The notes beneath the pieces are model-generated. The model was not told the DNA's origin and made no database searches. It saw only the letters and a program-made list of their open reading frames with translations. 64,000 nt of DNA from Kiloniella spongiae (GTDB taxonomy: Bacteria; Pseudomonadota; Alphaproteobacteria; Kiloniellales; Kiloniellaceae), in contig NZ_LAQL01000007.1 of assembly GCF_001026905.1 (NCBI RefSeq), positions 265,331-329,330 of the forward strand, given 5' to 3'. Below are positions 38,295 through 46,317 of the stretch, in pieces. The first letter of the stretch is position 1. Each line of letters opens with the position of its first letter. The translations under genes and the position numbers were made by a program.

Positions 38295-39503
38295 ATGGCT
38301 TTTAAAAATGTGGACGAGGGGTTCCAAGGGTTAAGAATAGAGTTTGCTGATCAATGCCGTGTTGTGACAGATGAACTCGAAAGTCTGTTAAATCAGGTCT
38401 ATGATGGCAAGCAGGATGCTAATACTGCTATCCAGCTTATTCGTCGCGAAATGCACAACCTTAAGGGACAAGGAAGTGTTTTTGGATATCCGGTGATATC
38501 CATGATTGCGCATCGTTTGGAAGATTATCTCGCAAAAGAAAATGGACTTGAGATTACGAATATCAACGAAGTTAATATCTATCTGGATCATATTCGTGGA
38601 ATAATTAACAGCGAGAAACTACCAACTGAAGCAGAAACGACAGAGCTTCTAAGGTCCCTTCCTCAATCAGGTTTTTCAAATCATAGCGATGTTGAAATCG
38701 AAGCGATTTTGGAAGAAGTTGAAATCATGGCTGTGACTTCGAGCAAGTTACACCGTCATCGACTGGAAAGCACTGTGAACAAGCCTGGTTGGCGATTGAT
38801 TTCTTTTACCAGCACACTGAATCTTTTGGAAAATGCATTGGCAAGCCCCCCGAATGGCGTGATCGTTTCTGGCGAATTGCCATCAATGTCCGGCATTGAG
38901 CTCGCAACTGTCTTCCAAGCATTGTCAAAATTGAAAGATGTTCCGTTTGCCATCTTAACGAGCCGCCCTAAAACAGATAATCATTTTAAAAATTTGCCGG
39001 ATACGGTCGAATACATCTCTACAGGACAGAGTTTCCCTGAGGATGTGAAGCGAATTATAGAAGTTTTCTCTCCTCAAACCAGCGTTTCTGTTCCCAAAAA
39101 CATCAAACTCAGTTCCTCTAAAGCACCTCTGAAACGGCTTGAAGTTCTTTTTGCTGAGGATAATAGGATTAACCAAATTCTTGTTCAGCGGTTCTTGGAT
39201 GAGCATCCCTTTAATGTGACGTTGGTTGAAAATGGCGTTGACGCCGTTGACGCTTGTATAAATAGAAAATTTGATATCGTATTAATGGATGTGATGATGC
39301 CAAAAATGGGTGGTGTTGAGGCAACAGAAACTATTCGAAAGCTTAATAAGCCTTGGGTAAAAGATATGCCTATTATTGCTTTGACAGCAGATTATTCTGC
39401 AGAACATCAGCGAAGCTATATAAAAGCTGGAATGAATGACTGCATTGGGAAACCTATCGATCCAGATGATCTGACCCGCATGATTAGAGATTTGACGGAA
39501 TGA
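38295..39503 (+). CDS. Hpt-like and response-regulator receiver protein
   Basis: A 402-residue signalling protein with no DNA-binding or enzymatic output domain. The N-terminal ~110 residues form a histidine phosphotransfer-like bundle with H54 in REMHNLKGQGSVFGY. The middle (about 165-255) resembles a receiver fold with a Ser where the phospho-Asp should be (GVIVSGELPSMSG, S192). The C-terminal receiver is complete: EDN (288-290), phospho-acceptor D332 in IVLMDVMMPKMGG, the Thr in ALTADYS and the Lys in IGKPIDPDDL. It may be a phosphorelay intermediate. No kinase gene is adjacent. Confidence 0.82.
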   Translation: MAFKNVDEGFQGLRIEFADQCRVVTDELESLLNQVYDGKQDANTAIQLIRREMHNLKGQGSVFGYPVISMIAHRLEDYLAKENGLEITNINEVNIYLDHIRGIINSEKLPTEAETTELLRSLPQSGFSNHSDVEIEAILEEVEIMAVTSSKLHRHRLESTVNKPGWRLISFTSTLNLLENALASPPNGVIVSGELPSMSGIELATVFQALSKLKDVPFAILTSRPKTDNHFKNLPDTVEYISTGQSFPEDVKRIIEVFSPQTSVSVPKNIKLSSSKAPLKRLEVLFAEDNRINQILVQRFLDEHPFNVTLVENGVDAVDACINRKFDIVLMDVMMPKMGGVEATETIRKLNKPWVKDMPIIALTADYSAEHQRSYIKAGMNDCIGKPIDPDDLTRMIRDLTE

Positions 39504-39638
39504 TTTATTATTCGAGATAAAGCGTTCAGATAAGAACACAGAAACTTTATGGAACGTGATAAAAAAATTGGTAGATTAAGTAGTAGAGTATCAGTTTAGA
39601 ATTTTGTGTGTGGCCTCCTTTTTATAAAAGGTGATTTG

Positions 39639-40124
39639 ATGATTAGCACTTTTCCTGATGTTTTCCGCTCATCGCTTGGAAAATTGAAACTGTTACCATT
39701 CGGTTTTGTCGTTGTAGCAGGTGTTTTTTCTTCCTATTGGACAACTGCCATCGCTGCTACATCTCCTCAGCGCGTACAGATCGAAGGTGAAATTATTGAC
39801 ACCTGGTGCTACGTCACTGAAATCATGGGAGATGCACAGGGAACGGCACATCATCTCTGTGCGGTTTGGTGTGCGATTGGCGGCATTCCTGTCAGTATTC
39901 TGGGCGATGACGGGCAGGTATATATGGTTTTACGGGTTGAGAACGAAGACACGAATGTTGCCAACCCTACCATTGTAAAGATCCAGACCCATAAAGTGAT
40001 AGTGGATGGTGACCTCTATGAACGTGATGGTGTGAAGTATCTTTTTGTTGATCAGGTCGCTGATGACAAAGGTGTGGTTAACCTGAACCACGAAGATTAT
40101 GGCATCATTCCTTTCGGAGAATAG
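39639..40124 (+). CDS. Secreted cysteine-containing protein of unknown function
   Basis: A 161-residue protein with a membrane-spanning signal (LLPFGFVVVAGVFSS, ending TTAIAA). The mature part begins with a beta-rich core VQIEGEIIDTWCYV and has C57, paired histidines H71-H72, then C74 and C78 (HHLCAVWCAIGG). It then reads IPVSILGDDGQVYMVL. C74 and C78 form a CxxxC arrangement. It is first in a three-gene run with a second such protein and SCO1, so a metal (copper) or thiol role at the periplasmic side is the natural guess; this is inference. ATG 39639 has AAGG upstream. Confidence 0.72.
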   Translation: MISTFPDVFRSSLGKLKLLPFGFVVVAGVFSSYWTTAIAATSPQRVQIEGEIIDTWCYVTEIMGDAQGTAHHLCAVWCAIGGIPVSILGDDGQVYMVLRVENEDTNVANPTIVKIQTHKVIVDGDLYERDGVKYLFVDQVADDKGVVNLNHEDYGIIPFGE

Positions 40125-40128
40125 AGAC

Positions 40129-40656
40129 ATGAGAATTTTTTCTAAACTACTGGTGACATCAGTTTTCTCTCTTTCTGTTGCTCTTGGAACCGCGCATGCA
40201 GCGAATGAATGGGGTATAGAGCACGAAGAAGCCAAAGAATTAGATGGTAAAGTCGTTGATCTGGCTTGTGAGTTGTCCGGGAACTGTCCTGCTAATTGTG
40301 GCGATGGCAAAAGACAACTGGGTCTTTTACTGGAAGATGGAACGCTATACCCGGTTGTCAAAGGGGGAACAAACTTTGCCGGTGGAACAGATGATTTGAT
40401 TGGTCAGTGTGGTAAATCAGTGCATGTGGATGGTCTTTTGATCAAAGATCCTTTGATGACAATTTACTTTGTCCAACGTATCAAATCTAAAGAAACAGGC
40501 GAGTGGTCTAAAGCCAACCAATGGGGCAAAAGCTGGAAAGCAGCTAATCCTGGTAAAAAGCTTGGTCGCTGGTTTCGTGAAGATCCCATCGTCGCAAAGA
40601 TTGTGGATGAAAGCGGTAAACTCGGTATTCCCGGTTTGGTTTATGTGGAAGAGTGA
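40129..40656 (+). CDS. Secreted cysteine-containing protein of unknown function
   Basis: A 175-residue exported protein. The signal peptide is clean (RIFSKLLVTSVFSLSVALG, cleaved after AHA). The mature part starts with ELDGKVVDLACELSGNCPAN, has C47, C53, C57 and C94, and then RQLGLLLEDGTLYPVVKGG. This beta-strand order, G-[KE]-[VI]-[VI]-D, two or three cysteines, then a LLEDG-x-x-Y-P-V strand, parallels the upstream neighbour although overall identity is low. It begins 4 bp after the neighbour's stop and ends 3 bp before SCO1, so the three are surely co-transcribed. Function unknown. Confidence 0.72.
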   Translation: MRIFSKLLVTSVFSLSVALGTAHAANEWGIEHEEAKELDGKVVDLACELSGNCPANCGDGKRQLGLLLEDGTLYPVVKGGTNFAGGTDDLIGQCGKSVHVDGLLIKDPLMTIYFVQRIKSKETGEWSKANQWGKSWKAANPGKKLGRWFREDPIVAKIVDESGKLGIPGLVYVEE

Positions 40657-40659
40657 TTG

Positions 40660-41385
40660 ATGAAACTTGGTTCTATATCGGGATACACTTGTTTTAAGTA
40701 TTCTGTTTTATTGGCGTTTTCAGTATTAGTTATGGCTACAGGCGTTACTTTCGCTGCTGAAACCAGTGTCACGCACGAAAGTCATTCAACTACGCATAAA
40801 AAGTCATCAACGCATGACAAGAAAGCTCCAAAAGGGCCTGCAGCACTGGACACTTTGTTTGGTGGCCCTTTTGAACTTGAAGATCACACGGGAAAAACGA
40901 GGCGTGATAGTGATTGGGATGGCCAGTTTAAGTTGATCTTCTTCGGCTATACGAACTGCCCTGCGATCTGCCCGACAACCCTGAGTGATATTACGGATGC
41001 TCTCGATTTACTCGGTGAGTCTGCCAAGAATATCCAACCCATTTTCATTACCGTTGACCCTGAACGGGACACACAAGAAGTGTTAGCCGATTATGTCACT
41101 GCTTTTCACCCCAGTTTGGTAGGGCTGACAGGTACCGAAGAAAAGATCAGTCAGGTTGCAAAAAGCTATCGGGTACAGCGTCACAAGATACTGTTATCTG
41201 AAGAAGACCATTCTAACCATGGTTCAGGACATGGTATGGATGATGACGTGAATTATGACGCAGCGCATAGTACCCTTACATACTTGATGGATCGGCATGG
41301 CAAGTTCGTGACGCTTTTCCCCTATGATACCAGAGGTGATGTTATGGCTGAGCGCCTAAGGGGATATTTGCCCGGAAATTCTTAA
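40660..41385 (+). CDS. SCO1/SenC-family copper chaperone
   Basis: Membrane-anchored thioredoxin-fold protein that helps assemble the copper centres of cytochrome c oxidase. An N-terminal hydrophobic anchor (YSVLLAFSVLVMATGVTF) precedes a His-rich linker (THESHSTTHKKSSTHD). The copper ligands are C100 and C104 (GYTNCPAICPTTL) and H203 (YDAAHSTLTY). A short insert HSNHGSGHG sits ahead of the last. The 241-residue size is typical. Third gene of the run with two secreted cysteine proteins. Its stop codon lies inside a 15-bp tandem repeat. Confidence 0.9.
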   Translation: MKLGSISGYTCFKYSVLLAFSVLVMATGVTFAAETSVTHESHSTTHKKSSTHDKKAPKGPAALDTLFGGPFELEDHTGKTRRDSDWDGQFKLIFFGYTNCPAICPTTLSDITDALDLLGESAKNIQPIFITVDPERDTQEVLADYVTAFHPSLVGLTGTEEKISQVAKSYRVQRHKILLSEEDHSNHGSGHGMDDDVNYDAAHSTLTYLMDRHGKFVTLFPYDTRGDVMAERLRGYLPGNS

Positions 41386-41414
41386 ACCGGAAACTCTTAA
41401 ACCGGAAAATATTC
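41372..41414. repeat. 15-bp tandem duplication across the SCO1 stop codon
   Basis: Copies CCGGAAATTCTTAAA (41372-41386) and CCGGAAACTCTTAAA (41387-41401), then a partial third copy (CCGGAAAATATTC, 41402-41414). The SCO1 stop TAA is within the first copy. Confidence 0.85.
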
Positions 41415-41513
41415 AAGTAGGAGGTTTCTGGAAGTGATTGAAGAGGAAGTGAAAAACTGATCTAAGAAGAGGGGTGTTTCTTTTCCTTTTCTGTATTATT
41501 CAGGCCTTTTCCC

Positions 41514-42467
41514 ATGCTGATTGTTTTTGAGAGTATATTTCCGATCTTTGCTATTATTCTGCTTGGGTTTGGCCTGCGCAAAAGCAATTTTGTCCCCAAG
41601 GAACACTGGCGGGTTCTTGAAGAACTTTGTTTTTGGATATTTTTCCCCTGTATTCTGGCTACGACGCTGATCAAGGCGGATCTTTCTGCAATTGAACTGG
41701 GACCTTATGTCTTTACTGCACTTGCCATGATGGTGAGCCTTGGTCTTTTCACTCTCACTCTATGGCCTGTACTGCAAAAGCTATGGGGAACGCGTCGGGG
41801 GCAGTTTTCCACTGTTTATCAGACGGCGACCCGTTGGCACGGCTTCATTGCACTCGCGATTGTTCTGAAACTATATGGACAAGAAGGCGGAGCGTTGATC
41901 GCACTGGCAATGGCGATTATGGTGCCATTCCTGCAAATAACAAATATTTTTATTCTGGCTACATTTTCTGATGCAGATGACCAATCAGGGCCGTCTCTCT
42001 CGAAGATTACCAAGACCATCGTGATTAATCCTATCCTTTGGGGTGTTTTGACTGGCCTTGCCCTTAACCTGTTTGATGTAACTGTGTGGGAACCTGCCAT
42101 GACAATGGCGGATCTTTTGGGACGGGCTGCGCTGAGTATGTCGTTATTAGCCCTTGGGGCTGGGTTAAGCCTCAAGGCTGCTCTCAAGCCCTCGAAAGAG
42201 CTATTGGTGGGGGTGATTGGCAAGTTATTTGTCACTCCCGCCGTTATGGCTGGTTGGGCTTTGTGGTTTGGTATCTCAGGTTTGTCGCTTTCCGTCCTTA
42301 TGGTTTGCGCATCCGTACCAACAGCTATGAACGGTTATTTGCTGGCCAAAAAAATGGGGGGTGATGCTGACCTCTATGCCGCGACGTCTACAGTACAGAC
42401 CGTTGTGTCTTTTTTCAGTATTCCTCTGGTTTTATGGTTGGCTAAAACCTATGCCAGCGGACTTTAA
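41514..42467 (+). CDS. AEC-family transporter (auxin efflux carrier-like)
   Basis: An inner-membrane transporter of 317 residues with about ten hydrophobic segments. The N-terminal ESIFPIFAIILLGFGLRKS and the later LLALGAGLSLKAALKPSKEL match the two-part AEC fold, as does the final LMVCASVPTAMNGYLLAKKMGG. Bacterial members move organic acids such as malonate or malate; the plant name is historical. The 3' end overlaps the convergent DUF2867 gene by 4 bp. Confidence 0.85.
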   Translation: MLIVFESIFPIFAIILLGFGLRKSNFVPKEHWRVLEELCFWIFFPCILATTLIKADLSAIELGPYVFTALAMMVSLGLFTLTLWPVLQKLWGTRRGQFSTVYQTATRWHGFIALAIVLKLYGQEGGALIALAMAIMVPFLQITNIFILATFSDADDQSGPSLSKITKTIVINPILWGVLTGLALNLFDVTVWEPAMTMADLLGRAALSMSLLALGAGLSLKAALKPSKELLVGVIGKLFVTPAVMAGWALWFGISGLSLSVLMVCASVPTAMNGYLLAKKMGGDADLYAATSTVQTVVSFFSIPLVLWLAKTYASGL

Positions 42468-42964
42468 TTTTTGATCATTTTATGCTTTAGGCGCTTAAGA
42501 TCTGATCGTACAATCTGCCTGTGAGCTATCGCGACTGGGAACATATAGAGACGCCCAAACAAGTTATGGATTTTAACTGATGATGTAATGGTTAGCTCTG
42601 TTTTATCTGTCGTTATACAGGTCATCACGTCCAGATGTTTGTCCCTTGCTGTCAGTGTCAGAACATTTGGTGATATATGTTCTACCAGAAAGAAGTCGAG
42701 TTGGTCTCCAGTTTGTAAATTACTTGGCCATTGCCCTGAAAAACCTTTGATGGGTTTGATGCCAAAACAGGACGATATTCTATCGCGAATTAGAAAAGCG
42801 AGTTTCATCACAGGGATAGGATTTGAGATAATCGCCCGCCATGCTTCTGATGTCGTAATTTCCTCGGACAAAATGACAGATTACGCATCGTAAAAATCGA
42901 GTTTCTCTCGTGATGCCAAGAGGTGTACGGTCGGGTTTTTGGAAAGAGGAAAATGATTTGTCAT
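42464..42964 (-). pseudogene. DUF2867-family gene interrupted by a stop codon
   Basis: From ATG 42964 the frame reads MTNHFPLSKNPTVHLLASRE KLDFYDA (break added), then TAA at 42883-42881, then continues without further break for about 140 residues (SVILSEEITTSEAWRAIISN, later LGRLYMFPVAIAHRQIVRSD in split form) to the stop at 42464. The downstream part matches DUF2867 in order and length. The position of the stop is expected to hold a Tyr (family pattern DAY or similar), so TAT or TAC to TAA is the simplest explanation. Either a real nonsense mutation or a base error. A TTG at 42871 could restart translation of most of the domain. It lies just after an XRE regulator on the same strand. Confidence 0.7.
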
Positions 42965-43050
42965 CAAAATATCAGATACTGAATTCAAGTATTGCCGTCT
43001 ATATCTAGGTTCGAAGTTACGGATTTCAATTATCTAGGGGCTGCAATGTT

Positions 43051-43857
43051 CTATAAATGGAGCGCGATGTTTTGTTGAAACCATTGTTCCGTTGACTCAT
43101 CAGCAGGGAAAAAGGTTTCCATACGAATATCTTCTATCGTTGCATCGTTTGATAGGCCGACGGTCGTGATCATTGAAAAGAGTGTAATGTCATCCTGCCC
43201 AAGCTTAAATTGCATTGTAAGCAGGGGCGGGGAATCTTCTTTGGTTGTTAGATTTCGGGCTTCACTGGCACCGGGCAGATTATTTAGTTCCTGAAGAAGT
43301 TCAAAAGCTTCGTGGTCATTTGGGCGTCGGGCAACTTCCAATTCAAACAGCCGCATCAGGCTCTGTACCTTTCCATCCCAGTTATTCAGGCTTTTACGCA
43401 CCTTGCCTGGTTTTAAAAGTGCTCTTAGCATATTGGGGTCGCCATCATGGCCCAGCATTTGAAAGAAAACACCTGCCGCCGAGTTTGCTTTTTGTAAGTT
43501 CCATATTCGATCGACAGCAACAGCTGGATATGGATTATGGCTTTCCAGGATATGATTGATCGATGCATTCACTGCGGTGCGTGTTGCTTCTGACCAGTTT
43601 CGGTTGCTTGTGCGCGCGGCAAAGCCAGCGGTTAACATCAGAATATCAACTTCAGACGCAGGTAAATTCATTGCCTGACCAAGCTGTTGGATAGAATAGC
43701 GGCTTGGTTTGGATCTACCGGTTTCCAGAAAACTGACATGCCTTTGTGACAAACCAGCTTCTAACGCGAGATCTAGTTGGCTGAAGCGGCTTTTCTTGCG
43801 CCAGTTCTTCAATAGCTCGGGGAAAGCTTGTGAGGTATGGGAGGTTTGATAATTCAT
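43051..43857 (-). CDS. XRE-family regulator with MmyB-like ligand domain
   Basis: A 268-residue transcription factor. The N-terminal helix-turn-helix is RFSQLDLALEAGLSQRHVSF with LETGRSKPSR as the second part. The C-terminal ~170 residues match the MmyB-like ligand-binding domain (ESHNPYPAVAVDRIWNLQKA, then FKLGQDDITLFSMITTVGLS and ETFFPADESTEQWF), thought to bind a fatty acid. It is divergent from a small membrane protein gene and upstream of the broken DUF2867 gene on its own strand, so one or both could be its targets. Confidence 0.85.
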   Translation of the reverse strand: MNYQTSHTSQAFPELLKNWRKKSRFSQLDLALEAGLSQRHVSFLETGRSKPSRYSIQQLGQAMNLPASEVDILMLTAGFAARTSNRNWSEATRTAVNASINHILESHNPYPAVAVDRIWNLQKANSAAGVFFQMLGHDGDPNMLRALLKPGKVRKSLNNWDGKVQSLMRLFELEVARRPNDHEAFELLQELNNLPGASEARNLTTKEDSPPLLTMQFKLGQDDITLFSMITTVGLSNDATIEDIRMETFFPADESTEQWFQQNIALHL

Positions 43858-43964
43858 GAAGACATTATTTCGGGATCGTAAGTTAAAGTCTATTACTTCC
43901 GAGGTAATTGAATTCCGTTTTTACATCCTAGATGGTTGGCGGAAATAAATTGAGGAGAAGACAA

Positions 43965-44378
43965 ATGCCAAACAGTTTCCCAACCTATTTATGTGCCCGT
44001 GTATTTCTGGGATTCAACGCAGGATTTTCTATTCTAACCGGATTTGCACTCATTCTCTTTCCAGATTTCATTGCCGAGATAATGTTAACCAAAGAGATAT
44101 CCTGGATCTCTGAGGCATTTGTTGGGTTAGGAGTTCTGTTATTGGGTTTTGCCGTTAGTCTTGTTGTTCTGGTTCGGGATCGCTTTTTGTCCAAACCAAA
44201 AATAGTGTCTATTTCTGCTGCTGATGTGGGGTGGGTGGTAAGTAGCGGTGTTGTTTTGTTGTTATTCAGTGACTTTCTCACCAGTAAAGGTGTTGCTGTT
44301 ATTATTGGTGTGAATGTCTTTGTCGCTGTTTTTGCTTTGGGGCAATTTATGGGCGCACGGGTTACGGTGGCAGCATGA
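43965..44378 (+). CDS. Small four-helix membrane protein of unknown function
   Basis: A 137-residue protein from ATG 43965, which follows GAGGAGAAG. Four hydrophobic segments are visible: FNAGFSILTGFALILFPDF, AFVGLGVLLLGFAVSLVVLV, VGWVVSSGVVLLLFSDFL and VAVIIGVNVFVAVFALGQF. No catalytic residues recognised. The divergent XRE regulator lies 107 bp upstream and probably controls it. Confidence 0.72.
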   Translation: MPNSFPTYLCARVFLGFNAGFSILTGFALILFPDFIAEIMLTKEISWISEAFVGLGVLLLGFAVSLVVLVRDRFLSKPKIVSISAADVGWVVSSGVVLLLFSDFLTSKGVAVIIGVNVFVAVFALGQFMGARVTVAA

Positions 44379-44437
44379 TATATCCCTATATTTTTCCTGG
44401 ATCTTATTCTCCTTTGTGGAGCGATCAAGAAAATGCA

Positions 44438-44794
44438 TTATAGCTCAACAGGCTGTCCGTGGGGGGTGCGTAAATAGGCTTTGCGCCACTCTTCTTTACG
44501 CAAATTCATCTCTTCAGACGTGATATCTTGTTTTTGTGTAATGATTTTCTCAAGTACATTGAGCCAGTGATTGTAATAGGTATTCCCGAGATCCGGGTCG
44601 CCATTGGCTTGAGCAAGCTTGATTTCCTGACTGAACATATCAACCCATTCTGCCCATGTGAAATGGCCTTCATCACAAAGACGCACAGCTAGCGCAAAAG
44701 CCTGTGCCTGCCATGGTTCGGTAAACACGGGGCCGTCTGCGTCGGTCGGGATTTGTGGAAGATTACGACAAAAATGTTGGGTAGTATTGCTCAT
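44438..44794 (-). CDS. Nitrile hydratase accessory protein (activator)
   Basis: A 118-residue protein, the third gene of the nitrile hydratase operon. It resembles the N-terminal half of the beta subunit and the P14K-type activators of cobalt enzymes: FTEPWQAQAFALAVRLCDEG, HFTWAEWVDMFSQEI and NTYYNHWLNVLEKII. In cobalt enzymes it carries the metal-loaded alpha subunit and swaps it into the apoenzyme. Starts inside the nthB stop (ATGA), so translation is coupled. It does not carry a metal-ligand cluster of its own. Confidence 0.85.
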   Translation of the reverse strand: MSNTTQHFCRNLPQIPTDADGPVFTEPWQAQAFALAVRLCDEGHFTWAEWVDMFSQEIKLAQANGDPDLGNTYYNHWLNVLEKIITQKQDITSEEMNLRKEEWRKAYLRTPHGQPVEL

Positions 44795-45453
44795 GCCAGT
44801 TCCATGTAATTTTGCCAGAGATCAACGTGTATCGTTGTATCGTTGCCATCCCCCCACAGTTGGTTGCCGTCAAAAGAGACATTGTAGAGGTGTTGGCCAA
44901 TTTTATTTCCCTGTGCGTTTTCATCCGGGAAAATAAAGCTGCCGTAGTAATCAGTGATGATGCCTTCATGTCCGCGAATATATCTCGGTACGCGCGTATG
45001 TCCTGTGGGGTTGAGCTGCAGGACCTTGATTTTATCGCCGATCTGGAATTCTTGACGATCATCTGTTGCCATATCACATGGTCCTCCGGATGAGAGGATA
45101 CCTTGAACGGCTGATGCCGGGGCGCATTTTGCCGTGAGTTCTTCAGGTGTTGGGTCGATTGCTTTTGCTTGTTTCAGCTCTTCTGGTGAGACAACACCGT
45201 GTTCGACCAAAAGTGTTTCCAGGCCGGTTAGCCAGTTTTCATAGTAACTGTTGGAAAGGTATTCCACGGGATGTTGGCGTTCCCTGGCAAAACGTGAAAT
45301 GTCGATGTTCCACTGTCCAAGCCATCCGGCGGTCAAGGTTAAACCAAGAGCGCGTTTTTCCCATTCCGCATGAAAGGTGGGTTCTTCTCGTTCAGGCTCC
45401 GGATTGATCGGACCTAATCCGTGCATTCCACCGAGATCATGTGCGCCGTTCAT
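44791..45453 (-). CDS. nthB: Nitrile hydratase beta subunit
   Basis: Beta subunit of nitrile hydratase, 220 residues, typical length. Conserved MNGAHDLGGMHGLGPINPEP at the N-terminus and FHAEWEKRALGLTL follow the family. The central SYYENWLTGLETLLVEHG and the C-terminal SH3-like barrel (FQIGDKIKVLQLNPTGHTR, then RGHEGIITDYYGSFIFPDEN) complete it. It holds the substrate pocket with the alpha subunit. AGGAAAAG precedes the ATG. A 7-bp inverted repeat, CTTGATC/GATCAAG (45481-45504), lies between nthA and nthB and covers the nthA stop codon. Confidence 0.95.
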   Translation of the reverse strand: MNGAHDLGGMHGLGPINPEPEREEPTFHAEWEKRALGLTLTAGWLGQWNIDISRFARERQHPVEYLSNSYYENWLTGLETLLVEHGVVSPEELKQAKAIDPTPEELTAKCAPASAVQGILSSGGPCDMATDDRQEFQIGDKIKVLQLNPTGHTRVPRYIRGHEGIITDYYGSFIFPDENAQGNKIGQHLYNVSFDGNQLWGDGNDTTIHVDLWQNYMELA

Positions 45454-45499
45454 AAAGCTTTTCCTATCATGAATGTTTCTCTTGATCGAAGTTTATTGA

Positions 45500-46144
45500 T
45501 CAAGGGGTTTTGTCTGCTTTTATTGCGTGCAGTTTTTCGAGTGTTTGCGCTTGTTCTACACCGATCATGGAATTACGCGTTACGAGTTCTTCAAGCTCTT
45601 CAGCTGTCCAATCCTCTGTGCCTTCCGGACGCTGGGGAAGGACAAGAAAACGCATTTCCGATGTTGAATCCCAGACGGAGATTTTCACACCTTCGGGAAG
45701 CGTCGTTCCAAACTCTGCCAGAACACCTTTGGGATCGGATACAGCCCGTGCCCGGTAAGGAGCCGATTTATACCAAACAGGGGGCAGACCAAGAACAGTC
45801 CAAGGGTAACAGGAACAAAGGGTGCAAACGACGAGGTTATGCCGGGTGTCGGTGTTTTCTACCACCTTCATGTGTTCACCCTGACGCCCTGTATACCCCA
45901 TGGAATGAATTGCCTTGTTCGCATCCGAGAGTAACAGAGATTTAAAGTCAGGATCTGTCCAGGCTCTTGCCACGACTTTTGCCCCGTTTCTCGGCCCGAC
46001 CTTGGTCTCATAGGTTTCAATAATTTCATCAATGGCAGCAGGATCGACCAGCCCCTTTTCCACAAGAAGGGATTCAAGCGCTTTGACTCTGAGTGCCGGA
46101 TCAGAAGGCGGGTCAGTATGGTCGTGTGAATGATCGTGTCCCAT
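45500..46144 (-). CDS. nthA: Nitrile hydratase alpha subunit, cobalt type
   Basis: Catalytic subunit of nitrile hydratase, which hydrates nitriles to amides. The metal-binding motif is VCTLCSC, C107-T-L-C110-S111-C112. Thr rather than Ser at the second position marks the cobalt form (iron enzymes read CSLC). Two of the cysteines are oxidised in mature enzymes. The 214-residue protein begins with a histidine-rich leader [11 protein letters not shown], unusual length of which may help metal loading (inference). The alpha-beta-activator order is typical of Co-type operons. No amidase is adjacent; the LysR gene upstream is on the same strand. Confidence 0.95.
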   Translation of the reverse strand: MGHDHSHDHTDPPSDPALRVKALESLLVEKGLVDPAAIDEIIETYETKVGPRNGAKVVARAWTDPDFKSLLLSDANKAIHSMGYTGRQGEHMKVVENTDTRHNLVVCTLCSCYPWTVLGLPPVWYKSAPYRARAVSDPKGVLAEFGTTLPEGVKISVWDSTSEMRFLVLPQRPEGTEDWTAEELEELVTRNSMIGVEQAQTLEKLHAIKADKTP

Positions 46145-46317
46145 GGTACGTCCAGTTTTGTATGTTTTTATGATGCTGATTTTGATGTCTTAGGGGGTAT
46201 GCTGGTGAAAGTATGAGGCAAAAATTTTCATAAGTACAACATGATAAGTACAAGAGTTGTGATAAATAACGATTATTGATTTCACTTGTGATATAGCGTT
46301 CAAATTATGGCCCTGAA

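Noticed and set aside
42881..42883. Selenocysteine or pyrrolysine readthrough in DUF2867
   Set aside because: The codon is TAA, which is used for neither.
42588..42893. Plus-strand ORF opposite DUF2867
   Set aside because: Shadow of the DUF2867 reading frame, which shows domain similarity.
45421..45945. Long plus-strand ORF across the nitrile hydratase alpha gene
   Set aside because: It is a shadow of nthA and nthB; no ribosome site or family pattern.
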